Part shown: positions 41,102-49,521 of the stretch, one piece after another | How positions within the stretch are numbered: position 1 is the stretch's first letter | Layout: each line of letters begins with the position of its first letter | Assembly: GCF_008727865.1 (NCBI RefSeq) | Contig: NZ_VTWU01000002.1 | Coordinates: 124,001 to 188,000 of the forward strand | Length of the DNA stretch: 64,000 nucleotides | Direction of reading: 5' to 3' | Origin: Hymenobacter busanensis | GTDB taxonomy: Bacteria > Bacteroidota > Bacteroidia > Cytophagales > Hymenobacteraceae | Made by a program: the position numbers and the translations under genes | The notes under the pieces: generated by a model | Databases searched by the model: none | What the model saw: the letters and a program-made list of their open reading frames with translations, nothing else | What the model was told of the DNA's origin: nothing

Positions 41102-41761
41102 ATGTTAGACAAACACGGCATTGCCCGGCGCATCGCGCAAGAAGTAAAAGACGGCTACTACGTCAACCTCGGCATCGGCATTCCCACGCTGGTGGCCAAC
41201 TACATTCCGCAGGGCATCAACGTAGAGCTGCAAAGCGAAAACGGCCTGCTGGGCATGGGCCCCTTCCCCACCGAGGCCGAAGTCGACCCCGACCTGATTA
41301 ACGCCGGCAAGCAGACGGTGACCACGCTGCCGGGCTCCAGCATCTTCTCCTCGGCCGATTCGTTCGGCATGATTCGCGGCGAGCATGTGGACCTCACCAT
41401 CCTCGGCGCCATGGAGGTGTCGGAGCGCGGCGACATTGCCAACTGGAAGATTCCGGGCAAGATGGTGAAGGGCATGGGCGGCGCCATGGACCTCGTGGCC
41501 TCGGCCAAAAACATCATTGTGGCCATGCAGCACGTAGCCAAAGACGGCTCCTCCAAGCTGCTGCCCAACTGCACGCTGCCCATTACGGGCCTGCACTGCG
41601 TGAAGAAAATCGTGACCGAGCTGGCCGTGCTCGACGTGACGCCCGACGGCTTCGTGCTGCGCGAGCGGGCCCCGGGCGTATCGGTGGAGCAAATTCAGGC
41701 GGCTACCGCCGGCAAGCTGGTGATACCCGCCGAAGGCGTGCCGGAAATGACGGGCGTATAA
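41102..41761 (+). CDS. scoB: 3-oxoacid CoA-transferase subunit B
   Basis: 219 residues. The catalytic Glu is in the [12 protein letters not shown] motif, the residue that forms the CoA thioester. Other blocks: [38 protein letters not shown] and GGHVDLT-like [27 protein letters not shown]. Forms the enzyme with ScoA for ketone-body or branched-chain degradation in the cytoplasm. Transcription from scoA must pass the intervening palindrome. Confidence 0.94.
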   Translation: MLDKHGIARRIAQEVKDGYYVNLGIGIPTLVANYIPQGINVELQSENGLLGMGPFPTEAEVDPDLINAGKQTVTTLPGSSIFSSADSFGMIRGEHVDLTILGAMEVSERGDIANWKIPGKMVKGMGGAMDLVASAKNIIVAMQHVAKDGSSKLLPNCTLPITGLHCVKKIVTELAVLDVTPDGFVLRERAPGVSVEQIQAATAGKLVIPAEGVPEMTGV

Positions 41762-41783
41762 GCTCCTCCGCTGCTAGTAGCGC

Positions 41784-41826
41784 AACGCCGCGCGGCTGCC
41801 GGGTTTTCCGGGCGCCGCGCGGCGTT
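41784..41826 (+). terminator. Hairpin terminator of the sco genes
   Basis: Perfect 13-bp stem, AACGCCGCGCGGC at 41784-41796 and its complement at 41814-41826. The outer arm abuts the -7-like element of the next gene. Confidence 0.75.
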
Positions 41827-41827
41827 G

Positions 41828-41835
41828 TATCTTTC
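41828..41835 (+). promoter_or_regulatory. Near-consensus -7 element TATCTTTC
   Basis: One mismatch from TAnnTTTG, 32 bases before the ATG at 41867 and directly after the sco terminator. Confidence 0.4.
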
Positions 41836-41866
41836 CGGCCCGTTTGGTTCACTAGCTCAGCTTTCT

Positions 41867-42994
41867 ATGCTCCGACACTTCTACGCCCTGGTTCTGCTGC
41901 TGAGCTTGCCCCCCACTGCGGCCGTGGCCCAGTCGCCCAGCATCGACCGTACTGACATGCCCATCATCGGCGACTCGCTGCGGCTGAGCCAAGCTGCGGC
42001 GCAGCTGCCGGCCACGGCCCCGCCCCTCTCGCGGCGCGGGGCCAACCAAACCTGGAACTACACAGGTCTGCAGCCGGTGAGCCAGCGCGTGGAGCGCTAC
42101 GCCAATGTGAACACCACGGCCCTCACGCTGCAGTTCACGTTCGGCCCGACGGGCGGCGTGAACCGCGCCACGCTGGTGTCGCCCCAAAACCTGCCCGTGC
42201 CGCCCGGCGTGCCCGTGCCCTTCACCGACCCGGTGGAGTTCTACAACCTCTCGAACGCCGATTTTCGTTCGGTGGGCTTCGGGGCTTTGGTCAGCGGCTT
42301 CGGGCTGCCTGCTACCTACCAAAGTCAGGCGCAGCAGGATGTTATCTACCGTTTTCCGCTGAGCTACACCAGCGCCCCCGATTCCAGCAATTCGTACTTT
42401 CAGATCAGCGTGCCGGGCACGGGCTTCCTCTCGCGCAAACGCAAACGCGTGAACCGCCCCGATGCCTGGGGTACGCTTACCACACCCTTTGGCACGTTTC
42501 AAACGGTGCGCCTCGTCACGCGCCTCGAAGACCACGACAGCGTGGCCGTGGGCGCCGGCGCTGGGCAAGGGCTGACGCTGCCCGTGCAACGCGAATACAA
42601 GTGGCTGGCGAAAGGCATTCACGTGCCCGTGCTGACGATTACCACGGCCGTGGTGGCCGGCCAGGAAACCATTACCGGCGTGGAATACCGCGACGTGTAC
42701 CGCCGCATTGTTACGGCCAACCGCGAAGCCGCAGCCCTGGCAGCGGTAACGGCCTTTCCCAACCCCATTTCGGCGGGGTCGGCCCTACAGCTCACCGGCT
42801 TTGCCTCTTCCGACAGACGGATACGCGTATCGGCTACCGACCTGACCGGCCGGCTCTTGTTCGACCGCGCAGCACTAGTGCTACAGGGCGTGGCTACGGT
42901 TCCAGCCGAAGCGTTTGGCCGCTTCCGCGGCGTGGCGGTGCTTCGCCTTCAAACCGACCAAGGCGTGGCGGTGCGACGGGTGGTGCGGCAATAG
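41867..42994 (+). CDS. Secreted protein with T9SS type A sorting domain, unknown function
   Basis: 375 residues from the ATG at 41867, where a signal peptide begins (MLRHFYALVLLLSLPPTAAVAQ). The middle shows no recognisable catalytic motif; it reads as a beta-rich domain with NQTWNYTGLQPVSQRVERY and VEFYNLSNADFRSVGFG segments. The last 80 residues, AVTAFPNPISAGSALQLTG to RFRGVAVLRLQTDQGVAVRR, are a type A C-terminal sorting domain. Likely exported through Type IX secretion to the surface. Single gene unit. Confidence 0.8.
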   Translation: MLRHFYALVLLLSLPPTAAVAQSPSIDRTDMPIIGDSLRLSQAAAQLPATAPPLSRRGANQTWNYTGLQPVSQRVERYANVNTTALTLQFTFGPTGGVNRATLVSPQNLPVPPGVPVPFTDPVEFYNLSNADFRSVGFGALVSGFGLPATYQSQAQQDVIYRFPLSYTSAPDSSNSYFQISVPGTGFLSRKRKRVNRPDAWGTLTTPFGTFQTVRLVTRLEDHDSVAVGAGAGQGLTLPVQREYKWLAKGIHVPVLTITTAVVAGQETITGVEYRDVYRRIVTANREAAALAAVTAFPNPISAGSALQLTGFASSDRRIRVSATDLTGRLLFDRAALVLQGVATVPAEAFGRFRGVAVLRLQTDQGVAVRRVVRQ

Positions 42995-43221
42995 CGGCAC
43001 CGGACGCATAGATTACGACGGGCCGTTTGGGCTGGCGCACCCCAGGCCAGACCGCTCAACTGCCCGCGGTGAAGCCTCGGGGAACCTCTCGGCTGCGGCG
43101 GCGCTTTGTAACGGATGGGGCTTGCTGCTGGCCGAGGTCAGCAAAAAGTGCTGCTGTAACGTATGCATAGCGGGAAACGGCACGGCGCGGTCCGAAGCTG
43201 TACCGCTGCTGCCCCATTCCC

Positions 43222-43229
43222 TACTTTTG
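43222..43229 (+). promoter_or_regulatory. -7 element TACTTTTG
   Basis: Exact TAnnTTTG match, 24 bases before the ATG at 43253. The rest of the 258-bp gap from 42995 shows no ORF or repeat. Confidence 0.6.
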
Positions 43230-43252
43230 ACTTCTCCATTTCGCCTTTTCCT

Positions 43253-44962
43253 ATGGCTACCAACTCGCATGCTACCAAAACCGGTGGCACGGCCAAGAAA
43301 AATACCCTGCCGGGCATGCCTCAGGCGCCCGAGCTGCTGACGCCCACGGCTGTGCCGGCCCACAAGCTGGTGCTGCGCACCCTGCGCCGCTCCGACTTCA
43401 AGGCCGTCAAGAACATCATGGACAAGGTGTATTCCAACATGGAAGGCGCCTGGGCCCAGGACGAATACAACAACCTGCTCCGCAAATTCCCCGAGGGCCA
43501 GATCTGCATCGAAGACAACGGGCAGGTGGTGGCTGCGGCGCTGGCCATCATCGTGCAGTATTCCGACTTCGGCGACCGGCACACCTACTCCAAGATTACC
43601 GGCAACGGCCGGTTCGACACCCACAACCCCGACGGCGACACGCTCTACGGCGTCGACGTGTTTGTGGACCCCGAGTACCGCTCCCTCCGCCTGGGCCGCC
43701 GCCTCTACGATGCCCGCAAGGAGTTGTGCGAAAGCCTGAACCTGCGGGCCATGGTAGCTGGCGGCCGCATTCCTGGCTACGCCCAGTACGCCGGCGAGAT
43801 GACGCCCGCCAAATACGTGGAGATGGTGCGCGCCAAGGAGTTGACCGACCCGATCCTCACGTTCCAGCTCTCCAACGAGTTTCACGTCCGCAAAATCATC
43901 CGTGGCTACTTGCCCTACGACTCCGAGTCGAAGGCCTTTGCCACGCTGCTGGAGTGGATCAACGTGTACTACGACGAAGATTCGGAGAAGCTGATCGGCA
44001 ACGTGAAGAGCAACGTGCGCATCGGCATTGTGCAGTGGCAGATGCGCGCCGTGCGCAGCCTCGAAGACTTCTACCAGCAGATGGAGTTCTTCGTGGACAC
44101 TGTGTCGGGCTACAAGTCCGACTGCGTGCTGTTCCCCGAGTTCTTCAACGCGCCGCTGATGGCCCTGACCGAAGAATCGTCGCCGGCGGTGGCTATCCGG
44201 GCCATGGCGGCCTTCACCGAGCCCATCAAAACCAAGCTCATGGAGTTGGCCGTGAGCTACAACATCAACGTCATTGCCGGCTCGATGCCGGTGTACGAAG
44301 ACGGCAAGCTGCACAACGTGGCCTACCTCTGCCGCCGCGACGGCACCGTGGACGAGCAGTACAAGCTGCACGTGACGCCCGACGAGGCCAGCTACTGGGG
44401 CATGCGTGGCGGCGACAAGCTGCGCTGCTTCGACACCGACTTCGGCAAAATCGGCATTCTGATTTGCTACGACGTGGAGTTTCCCGAGCTGGCCCGCCTG
44501 CTGAGCGAGGAAGGCGTAAAAATCCTGTTTGTGCCGTTCTGGACCGACACCAAGAACGCCTACCAGCGCGTGCGGCTCTGCGCCCAGGCCCGGGCCATTG
44601 AAAACGAATGCTACGTGGCCATTACTGGCTCGGTGGGCAACCTGCCGCGCGTCGAGAACATGGACATTCAGTACTCGCAGTCGGCCGTATTCAGCCCCTC
44701 CGACTTTGCCTTCCCGCACGACGCCATCGTGGCCGAAGCCACGCCGAACACCGAAATGACGCTGATTGCCGACCTCGACCTCGACTTGCTCAAGGACCTC
44801 AACAGCTCGGGCGCCGTGCGCAACCTGCGCGACCGGCGCAAGGATCTGTACTCCATCAGCTGGTCGGTGAAGAAAGCCGAGCGCGACGACGAGCTGCTGG
44901 CCCAGGGCGAAGAGCGCGCCCCGCGCAGCACCAAGCGCAAGCTGATGCACACGGCAGGGTAA
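43253..44962 (+). CDS. GNAT acetyltransferase-carbon-nitrogen hydrolase fusion
   Basis: 569 residues from the ATG at 43253. The N-terminal GNAT domain (about 35-240) shows LRRSDFKAVKNIMDKVYSN, VAAALAIIVQYSDFGD, LYGVDVFVDPEYRSLRLGRR and MVAGGRIPGYAQYAGE. The nitrilase-type hydrolase domain (about 262-545) has its triad: Glu in FPEFFNAPLMAL, Lys in EQYKLHVTPDEASYW and Cys in ILICYDVEFPELARLL. The combined architecture is known in Bacteroidota and Proteobacteria. The substrate is unknown; an amide hydrolase coupled to acetyl transfer is the usual suggestion. Cytoplasmic. Confidence 0.93.
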   Translation: MATNSHATKTGGTAKKNTLPGMPQAPELLTPTAVPAHKLVLRTLRRSDFKAVKNIMDKVYSNMEGAWAQDEYNNLLRKFPEGQICIEDNGQVVAAALAIIVQYSDFGDRHTYSKITGNGRFDTHNPDGDTLYGVDVFVDPEYRSLRLGRRLYDARKELCESLNLRAMVAGGRIPGYAQYAGEMTPAKYVEMVRAKELTDPILTFQLSNEFHVRKIIRGYLPYDSESKAFATLLEWINVYYDEDSEKLIGNVKSNVRIGIVQWQMRAVRSLEDFYQQMEFFVDTVSGYKSDCVLFPEFFNAPLMALTEESSPAVAIRAMAAFTEPIKTKLMELAVSYNINVIAGSMPVYEDGKLHNVAYLCRRDGTVDEQYKLHVTPDEASYWGMRGGDKLRCFDTDFGKIGILICYDVEFPELARLLSEEGVKILFVPFWTDTKNAYQRVRLCAQARAIENECYVAITGSVGNLPRVENMDIQYSQSAVFSPSDFAFPHDAIVAEATPNTEMTLIADLDLDLLKDLNSSGAVRNLRDRRKDLYSISWSVKKAERDDELLAQGEERAPRSTKRKLMHTAG

Positions 44963-44992
44963 AGCGGTTTTATGGCAGTTGCCTAATTTATG

Positions 44993-45020
44993 AAACGGCC
45001 ACCCTACAAGGTGGCCGTTT
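44993..45020 (+). terminator. Intrinsic terminator
   Basis: AAACGGCCACC (44993-45003), loop CTACAA, GGTGGCCGTTT (45010-45020) plus a further T, 30 bases after the fusion gene stop. Confidence 0.85.
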
Positions 45021-45113
45021 TGCATTGAAGTAGCTCCTATGCCTTGCTGGGCAGCTGCAAACCGGGCCATTCCACTCGGGGTACGCGTGTGGTGGTTTCC
45101 ATTCAACTATCTG

Positions 45114-45121
45114 TATTTTTG
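45114..45121 (+). promoter_or_regulatory. -7 element TATTTTTG
   Basis: Exact TAnnTTTG match 77 bases before the GTG at 45198. A second, near match (CATTTTTG, 45187-45194) lies only 3 bases before that start codon. Confidence 0.5.
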
Positions 45122-45197
45122 AACCTACGCTTATCTACTGCGGCCTTTGTTGCTCTGCCCAACGGCAGTCCGTTTTTTCCCCGAACCATTTTTGCCC

Positions 45198-48100
45198 GTG
45201 AGGAAAACCTCTACTCTTCGCCAGCTTGGCCTGGCGGCCCTCGGCTTTTTGCCCCTGACTGCCCTGCACGCGCAGTCGCTCAACCCCCAACAGGCGTTTG
45301 AAAAAGCCCTGGCCGTGCGCGGTCAATGGGCCGCCGGCTACGCGCCTACCGACTTGCGCCTAAGCAACGCCTACGCCGATGCCAACGGTCTGGAGCACGT
45401 GTATGTGCAGCAGGTTTACCGCGGCATTCCGGTGTACAACCGGGTGCAGTCCCTGGCTTTTGCCAAAGGCCGTTTGGCCTCGCACGCGGGTACGTTTGTG
45501 CCGGTTAAAGAACTAATGGCCTTGCCGGCCTCACCGGCTATTTCGGCCGCTACTGCGGTGAGCCGCACCCTGCAGCATCTGGCCGCCAGCACCACCAAGG
45601 CCCCGGCCCTGTTGACGGAAACCGGTGGCCCCGAAGCCCGTCAGACGTTCGACGGCGCCGGGGTGGCCCGCCGCGACATTGTGGCCAGCCTGACCTGGGC
45701 ACAAGACGATGCCGGCAAACCGCACCTGGCCTGGAACGTGAACATCGACCTGCTGAACTCCTCCGACTGGTGGAACGTGCGCGTAGACGCCGGTACCGGG
45801 GCCATTGTGGGGCAAGACAGCTGGACCGTGCACGAAGCCGCCGCCAACCGCCACCGTAGCCGGCCAGCTACCGGCACGACTTCGCAGGTGGGGTTCAATA
45901 CCTACGCGGCCGCGTACCTGCCGCCCACTACCACCACGGGCACATACCTGGTGGTGCCGTACCCGCGCGAAAACCCCTTCGCGACTGGTTTTCAAACCGA
46001 AACCGAGCCGTGGCTGAAAGTGGGCGCCGGCAACAGCGCCACCACCCACGGCTGGCACTTCGACGGCACAACCAACTACGCCTTTACGCGCGGCAACAAC
46101 GTGGCTGCCTACGACGACGTGGCCCGCACCAATGCGCCGGGCAACTACGCCGCTTCGCAAACGCCGGCTCCGGCGCTTAGCTTCGCCTACACGCCCAACC
46201 CGACGGCGGCGCCCAGCACCTCGGCCAACCGCAATGCCGCCATTGTAAACCTGTTTTACTGGAACAACATCGTGCACGATGCGCTGTACCAATACGGGTT
46301 TACGGAGGCTGCCGGCAACTTTCAGAACGACAACCTGGGCCGCGGCGGTAGCGGTGCCGACTACGTGAAGGCCGAAGCCCAGGACGGTGGCGGCACCAAC
46401 AACGCCAACTTCGACACCCCGCCCGATGGCGTGAGCGGCCGCATGCAGATGTTTCTCTGGAGCCCGGCCGACACGCCCCTGATGATTGAAACGCCAACCA
46501 GCATTGCCGGCTCCTACCAGATGGCCGAAGGAGCCTTCAGCACCAACAACCGCTTGGCCAACGTGGGTCCGGTTTCGGGACAAGTGGTGCTGTACACCGA
46601 TGCCGGCAGCAACCCCGTAACCAGCCTGGGCTGCGCCAGCCACGCGGGCGCTTCGCTCGCGGGCAAAATTGCCCTAATCTACCGCGGCAGCACCTGCGGC
46701 TTTGCCGCCAAAGTGAAAAACGCCCAATTGGCCGGCGCGGCGGCCGTTATCATGGTCAACAACGTGGGAGGGGCCATTATAACCATGGGCGGCACCGACA
46801 ACACGGTGACGATTCCGGCCGTGATGGTGTCGCAGGACGATGGCGCCCTCATTGCCGGGCAACTGGCGGCGGGCGTGCAGGTTACGCTGAGCCGCCCCTC
46901 GCCCACCGCTCCGCAGATGGACGGCGACCTGGACAACGGCATCATTGTGCACGAGTACGGCCACGGCGTATCGAACCGCCTGACCGGCGGGCCTTCCAAC
47001 AGCAGCTGCCTCAACAACGCCGAGCAAGGCGGGGAAGGCTGGAGCGACTACCTGGCGCTGATGCTGAACACCGACTGGACGAATACGCCACTGACCGACG
47101 GCCCGCGCCCGCGCCCGGTGGGCAACTACGCCGATGGCCAGCCCGCCAACGGCCTGGGCATTCGTCGCTACGCCTACTCCACGTCGCTCACCACCAACCC
47201 GCTGACGTACGCCAACGTGGCTGCCACGCCCGAGTCGCACGCCATTGGCGAAATCTGGTGCGCGGCCCTGTGGGACATGACGTGGAACATCATTCAGCAG
47301 CACGGCCGCATCGAGCCGAACTTGTTTAACGGCGCCGGCAACGGCGGCAACAACGTGGCCCTGAACCTGGTGATGCAGGGCATGAAGCTGCAGCCCTGCC
47401 AGCCCGGTTTCCTCGACGCCCGCGACGCTATTCTGGCTGCCGATTCGCTGCTCTACCAAGGCCAGTACCACTGCTCCATCTGGCGGGCCTTTGCCCGCCG
47501 GGGAATGGGCTACAGCTCAGTGCAGGGCCGCTCTACCAGCGCCACCGACCAGGTAGCCGCCTTCGATATGCCGCCGAGCGTGACGATGGAGAAACTGCCC
47601 GCCGTGGTGCAGGGCAACACGTTCAACGTGGCCATTAAGCTGAGCTGCAACTGCCAGGTGCCTACCTCGAGCTACACCGTTACCAACGAATTGCCGGCCG
47701 GTATGCAATTCGTGAGCAGCAGCACGGGCGGCACGCTCTCAGGCACCAAAGTGGTGTTCGACAACCTCACTTTCACCACGCCCGGCCAAACGCAGACGCT
47801 GCGCTTTCAGGCCCAGGCCTCGGCCGCGGCCGCCTGTGCGCAGGTATTGCCCGTCAACGACGACCGCGAAGCCAGCACCCTCGGCAGCTTTGTGAGCCAG
47901 CCCATTTCGGGCAGCACCAACTGGTCGGTAAGCACGGCCCACGCCTTTAGCGGCACCCATACCTGGTTTGCGCCGCCGCCCCTGGTGCCGTCGGATTTTG
48001 TGCTGACATCGGCGCCGTTTACTCCCACTGGGCTGTCGGTGCTGTCGTTCTACCACTACTTCGACTTCGAAGCCACGTACGACGGCGGCACGGTGGAGCT

Positions 48101-48758
48101 GTCGACCAACAACGGCACCAGCTGGCAGAACGCGGCCACGTACTTCGTGCAGAACGGCTACAACAGCACGTTCGACGCCAGCACTTCGGCCCCGGGTCAG
48201 CGCTGCTTCTCGGGCCGCAGCGTTTCGGGCAGCACCGGCTTCATCCGCTCGGTGCTCGATTTGCGCTCCTTCGCCGGCACGCCGCTGCGCCTGCGCTTCC
48301 GCACCCGCACCGACACCGACAGCCCCGGCACGTTCGAAGGCTGGTTTATCGATGACATCCAGGTCATCAACGGTTGCGGCGGCACCCAGCGCGTAGAGCT
48401 GCTGGCTGGCAACACCCTGCAAGAGGCCCAGAACGTTCTGACTTATCTGCTACCGGTCACCACCACGGCCCAAAAGCCGTCGTTGGCCCAGGCCAGCCAG
48501 TTTTCGGCCCAGCCCAACCCCTTCGGTGCCGAAGGTGTACGGCTGCAGCTGAACCTGCCCGCCGCGCTGCCCCAGGTAGGCCTCACGCTCTACGACGTAA
48601 CCGGCCGCGTGCTGTTGCGCCGTACGCTGCAGCGCGTAGCCACCGGTACCAGCACCGTGAGTTGGCCCGAAACGGCTGATCTGCCGGCCGGCCTTTACTT
48701 GGTGCGGGTCCAACTGCCCGACGGCAGCGGCACCACGTTGCGCGTAGAGCGGAAGTAA
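45198..48758 (+). CDS. M36 (fungalysin) family metallopeptidase with T9SS sorting domain
   Basis: 1186 residues from a GTG at 45198, which opens a clear signal peptide (RQLGLAALGFLPLTALHAQ); the frame is open 17 codons further up without improving it. An FTP-like propeptide is followed by the peptidase domain with zinc motif HEYGHGVSNRL near residue 585 and a downstream Glu in EQGGEGWSDYLAL. A PA domain (VSGQVVLYTDAGSNPVTSLG to GAAAVIMVNNVGG) is inserted before the zinc motif. After it come a CARDB-like domain and a jelly-roll segment. The end, QFSAQPNPFGAEGVRLQLN to LPAGLYLVRVQLPDGSGTTL, is the T9SS sorting domain. Secreted protease. Confidence 0.94.
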   Translation: MRKTSTLRQLGLAALGFLPLTALHAQSLNPQQAFEKALAVRGQWAAGYAPTDLRLSNAYADANGLEHVYVQQVYRGIPVYNRVQSLAFAKGRLASHAGTFVPVKELMALPASPAISAATAVSRTLQHLAASTTKAPALLTETGGPEARQTFDGAGVARRDIVASLTWAQDDAGKPHLAWNVNIDLLNSSDWWNVRVDAGTGAIVGQDSWTVHEAAANRHRSRPATGTTSQVGFNTYAAAYLPPTTTTGTYLVVPYPRENPFATGFQTETEPWLKVGAGNSATTHGWHFDGTTNYAFTRGNNVAAYDDVARTNAPGNYAASQTPAPALSFAYTPNPTAAPSTSANRNAAIVNLFYWNNIVHDALYQYGFTEAAGNFQNDNLGRGGSGADYVKAEAQDGGGTNNANFDTPPDGVSGRMQMFLWSPADTPLMIETPTSIAGSYQMAEGAFSTNNRLANVGPVSGQVVLYTDAGSNPVTSLGCASHAGASLAGKIALIYRGSTCGFAAKVKNAQLAGAAAVIMVNNVGGAIITMGGTDNTVTIPAVMVSQDDGALIAGQLAAGVQVTLSRPSPTAPQMDGDLDNGIIVHEYGHGVSNRLTGGPSNSSCLNNAEQGGEGWSDYLALMLNTDWTNTPLTDGPRPRPVGNYADGQPANGLGIRRYAYSTSLTTNPLTYANVAATPESHAIGEIWCAALWDMTWNIIQQHGRIEPNLFNGAGNGGNNVALNLVMQGMKLQPCQPGFLDARDAILAADSLLYQGQYHCSIWRAFARRGMGYSSVQGRSTSATDQVAAFDMPPSVTMEKLPAVVQGNTFNVAIKLSCNCQVPTSSYTVTNELPAGMQFVSSSTGGTLSGTKVVFDNLTFTTPGQTQTLRFQAQASAAAACAQVLPVNDDREASTLGSFVSQPISGSTNWSVSTAHAFSGTHTWFAPPPLVPSDFVLTSAPFTPTGLSVLSFYHYFDFEATYDGGTVELSTNNGTSWQNAATYFVQNGYNSTFDASTSAPGQRCFSGRSVSGSTGFIRSVLDLRSFAGTPLRLRFRTRTDTDSPGTFEGWFIDDIQVINGCGGTQRVELLAGNTLQEAQNVLTYLLPVTTTAQKPSLAQASQFSAQPNPFGAEGVRLQLNLPAALPQVGLTLYDVTGRVLLRRTLQRVATGTSTVSWPETADLPAGLYLVRVQLPDGSGTTLRVERK

Positions 48759-48780
48759 AACTTCAGCTATTAAGTCGCAC

Positions 48781-48815
48781 AAAAAGGCCTCGCCGAAATT
48801 CGGCGGGGCCTTTTT
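48781..48815. terminator. Bidirectional intrinsic terminator
   Basis: AAAAAGGCCTCGCCG (48781-48795) and CGGCGGGGCCTTTTT (48801-48815), one wobble, between convergent genes. Confidence 0.9.
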
Positions 48816-48837
48816 GTGTTGGGGCGTTCCTGTGCGC

Positions 48838-49209
48838 TTAGGCGCCTTCGGGGCCGTGGTGGGGGTTGGCCGGCTCGTTGGTGTCGATGTTCTGGGTGCC
48901 GCTCTGGCGGAACCGCTCGTCGCCGCGCTTGGTCTGCGAAGCGTCTTCGGGCGGGGTTTCCTGGCCGTAGCGCGGCTGAAAATTGTTGGCCGTTTCGCCA
49001 ACGACGGCGGTGCCGCCGGGTACGCCGCCAAACTCGCCGTAGTTGGGGCTGCTTTGGTGCGGGGCGTGGGCTTGGCCGGTGGGCTGCTGGGTTTGCTGCT
49101 CGTGGGGCAGGTTATCGGCGTCGGCGGTGCCGCGACGCAGGTTTTCGGCCTCCTGGGAGCCTCGCAGCTCCGAAAATTCGTCGGGGTTTTGGTGTTGTTG
49201 AGTAGCCAT
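48838..49209 (-). CDS. Low-complexity hydrophilic protein, probably disordered
   Basis: 123 residues. No hydrophobic core, no signal, very rich in Gln, Asn, Pro, Glu and Gly: for example EQQTQQPTGQAHAPHQSS and QTKRGDERFRQSGTQNID. No family recognised. Such hydrophilic proteins in related bacteria resemble stress/desiccation proteins, but nothing here proves that. The start has the context MATQQHQNPDEFSEL; a bidirectional terminator ends it. The opposite strand is also open in part, but with a less plausible sequence. Confidence 0.6.
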   Translation of the reverse strand: MATQQHQNPDEFSELRGSQEAENLRRGTADADNLPHEQQTQQPTGQAHAPHQSSPNYGEFGGVPGGTAVVGETANNFQPRYGQETPPEDASQTKRGDERFRQSGTQNIDTNEPANPHHGPEGA

Positions 49210-49521
49210 GGTTGCGGAGCCGGACTATGGGGTCCGGTTCCAAGGCTTACGCGAAACCCGCCCGGCAGGTGACGAAGCCGCCTGTTTTTCGGCTACTCGG
49301 CGCGGCCGGCTGCTTGCTGGGCCAGCTTCTTCGCAACCCGCCCGCAACAGCCCGGCGCTGTGCATGAACAGTTCTTACTCATACCCATTCCGCCTCCAAT
49401 GCCCCAAAGCGGCGTTGCTACGCCCGGCAATCAGATTTAGTGGGCTCCAGCAAATAGCCACTGTAGTCCTTTCGGCAAAGAAATTGCGCGCTGCCGAGGC
49501 ATTTCGCCGTAAACTCGCCTC
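49210..49521. other. Gap between divergent genes
   Basis: A 312-bp stretch upstream of both the disordered-protein gene and the GH20 gene. No exact TAnnTTTG element, no palindrome and no convincing ORF were seen. Confidence 0.5.

Noticed and set aside
43013-45106. Minus-strand frame opposite the GNAT-nitrilase gene
   Set aside because: Shadow; the plus strand has complete catalytic motifs.
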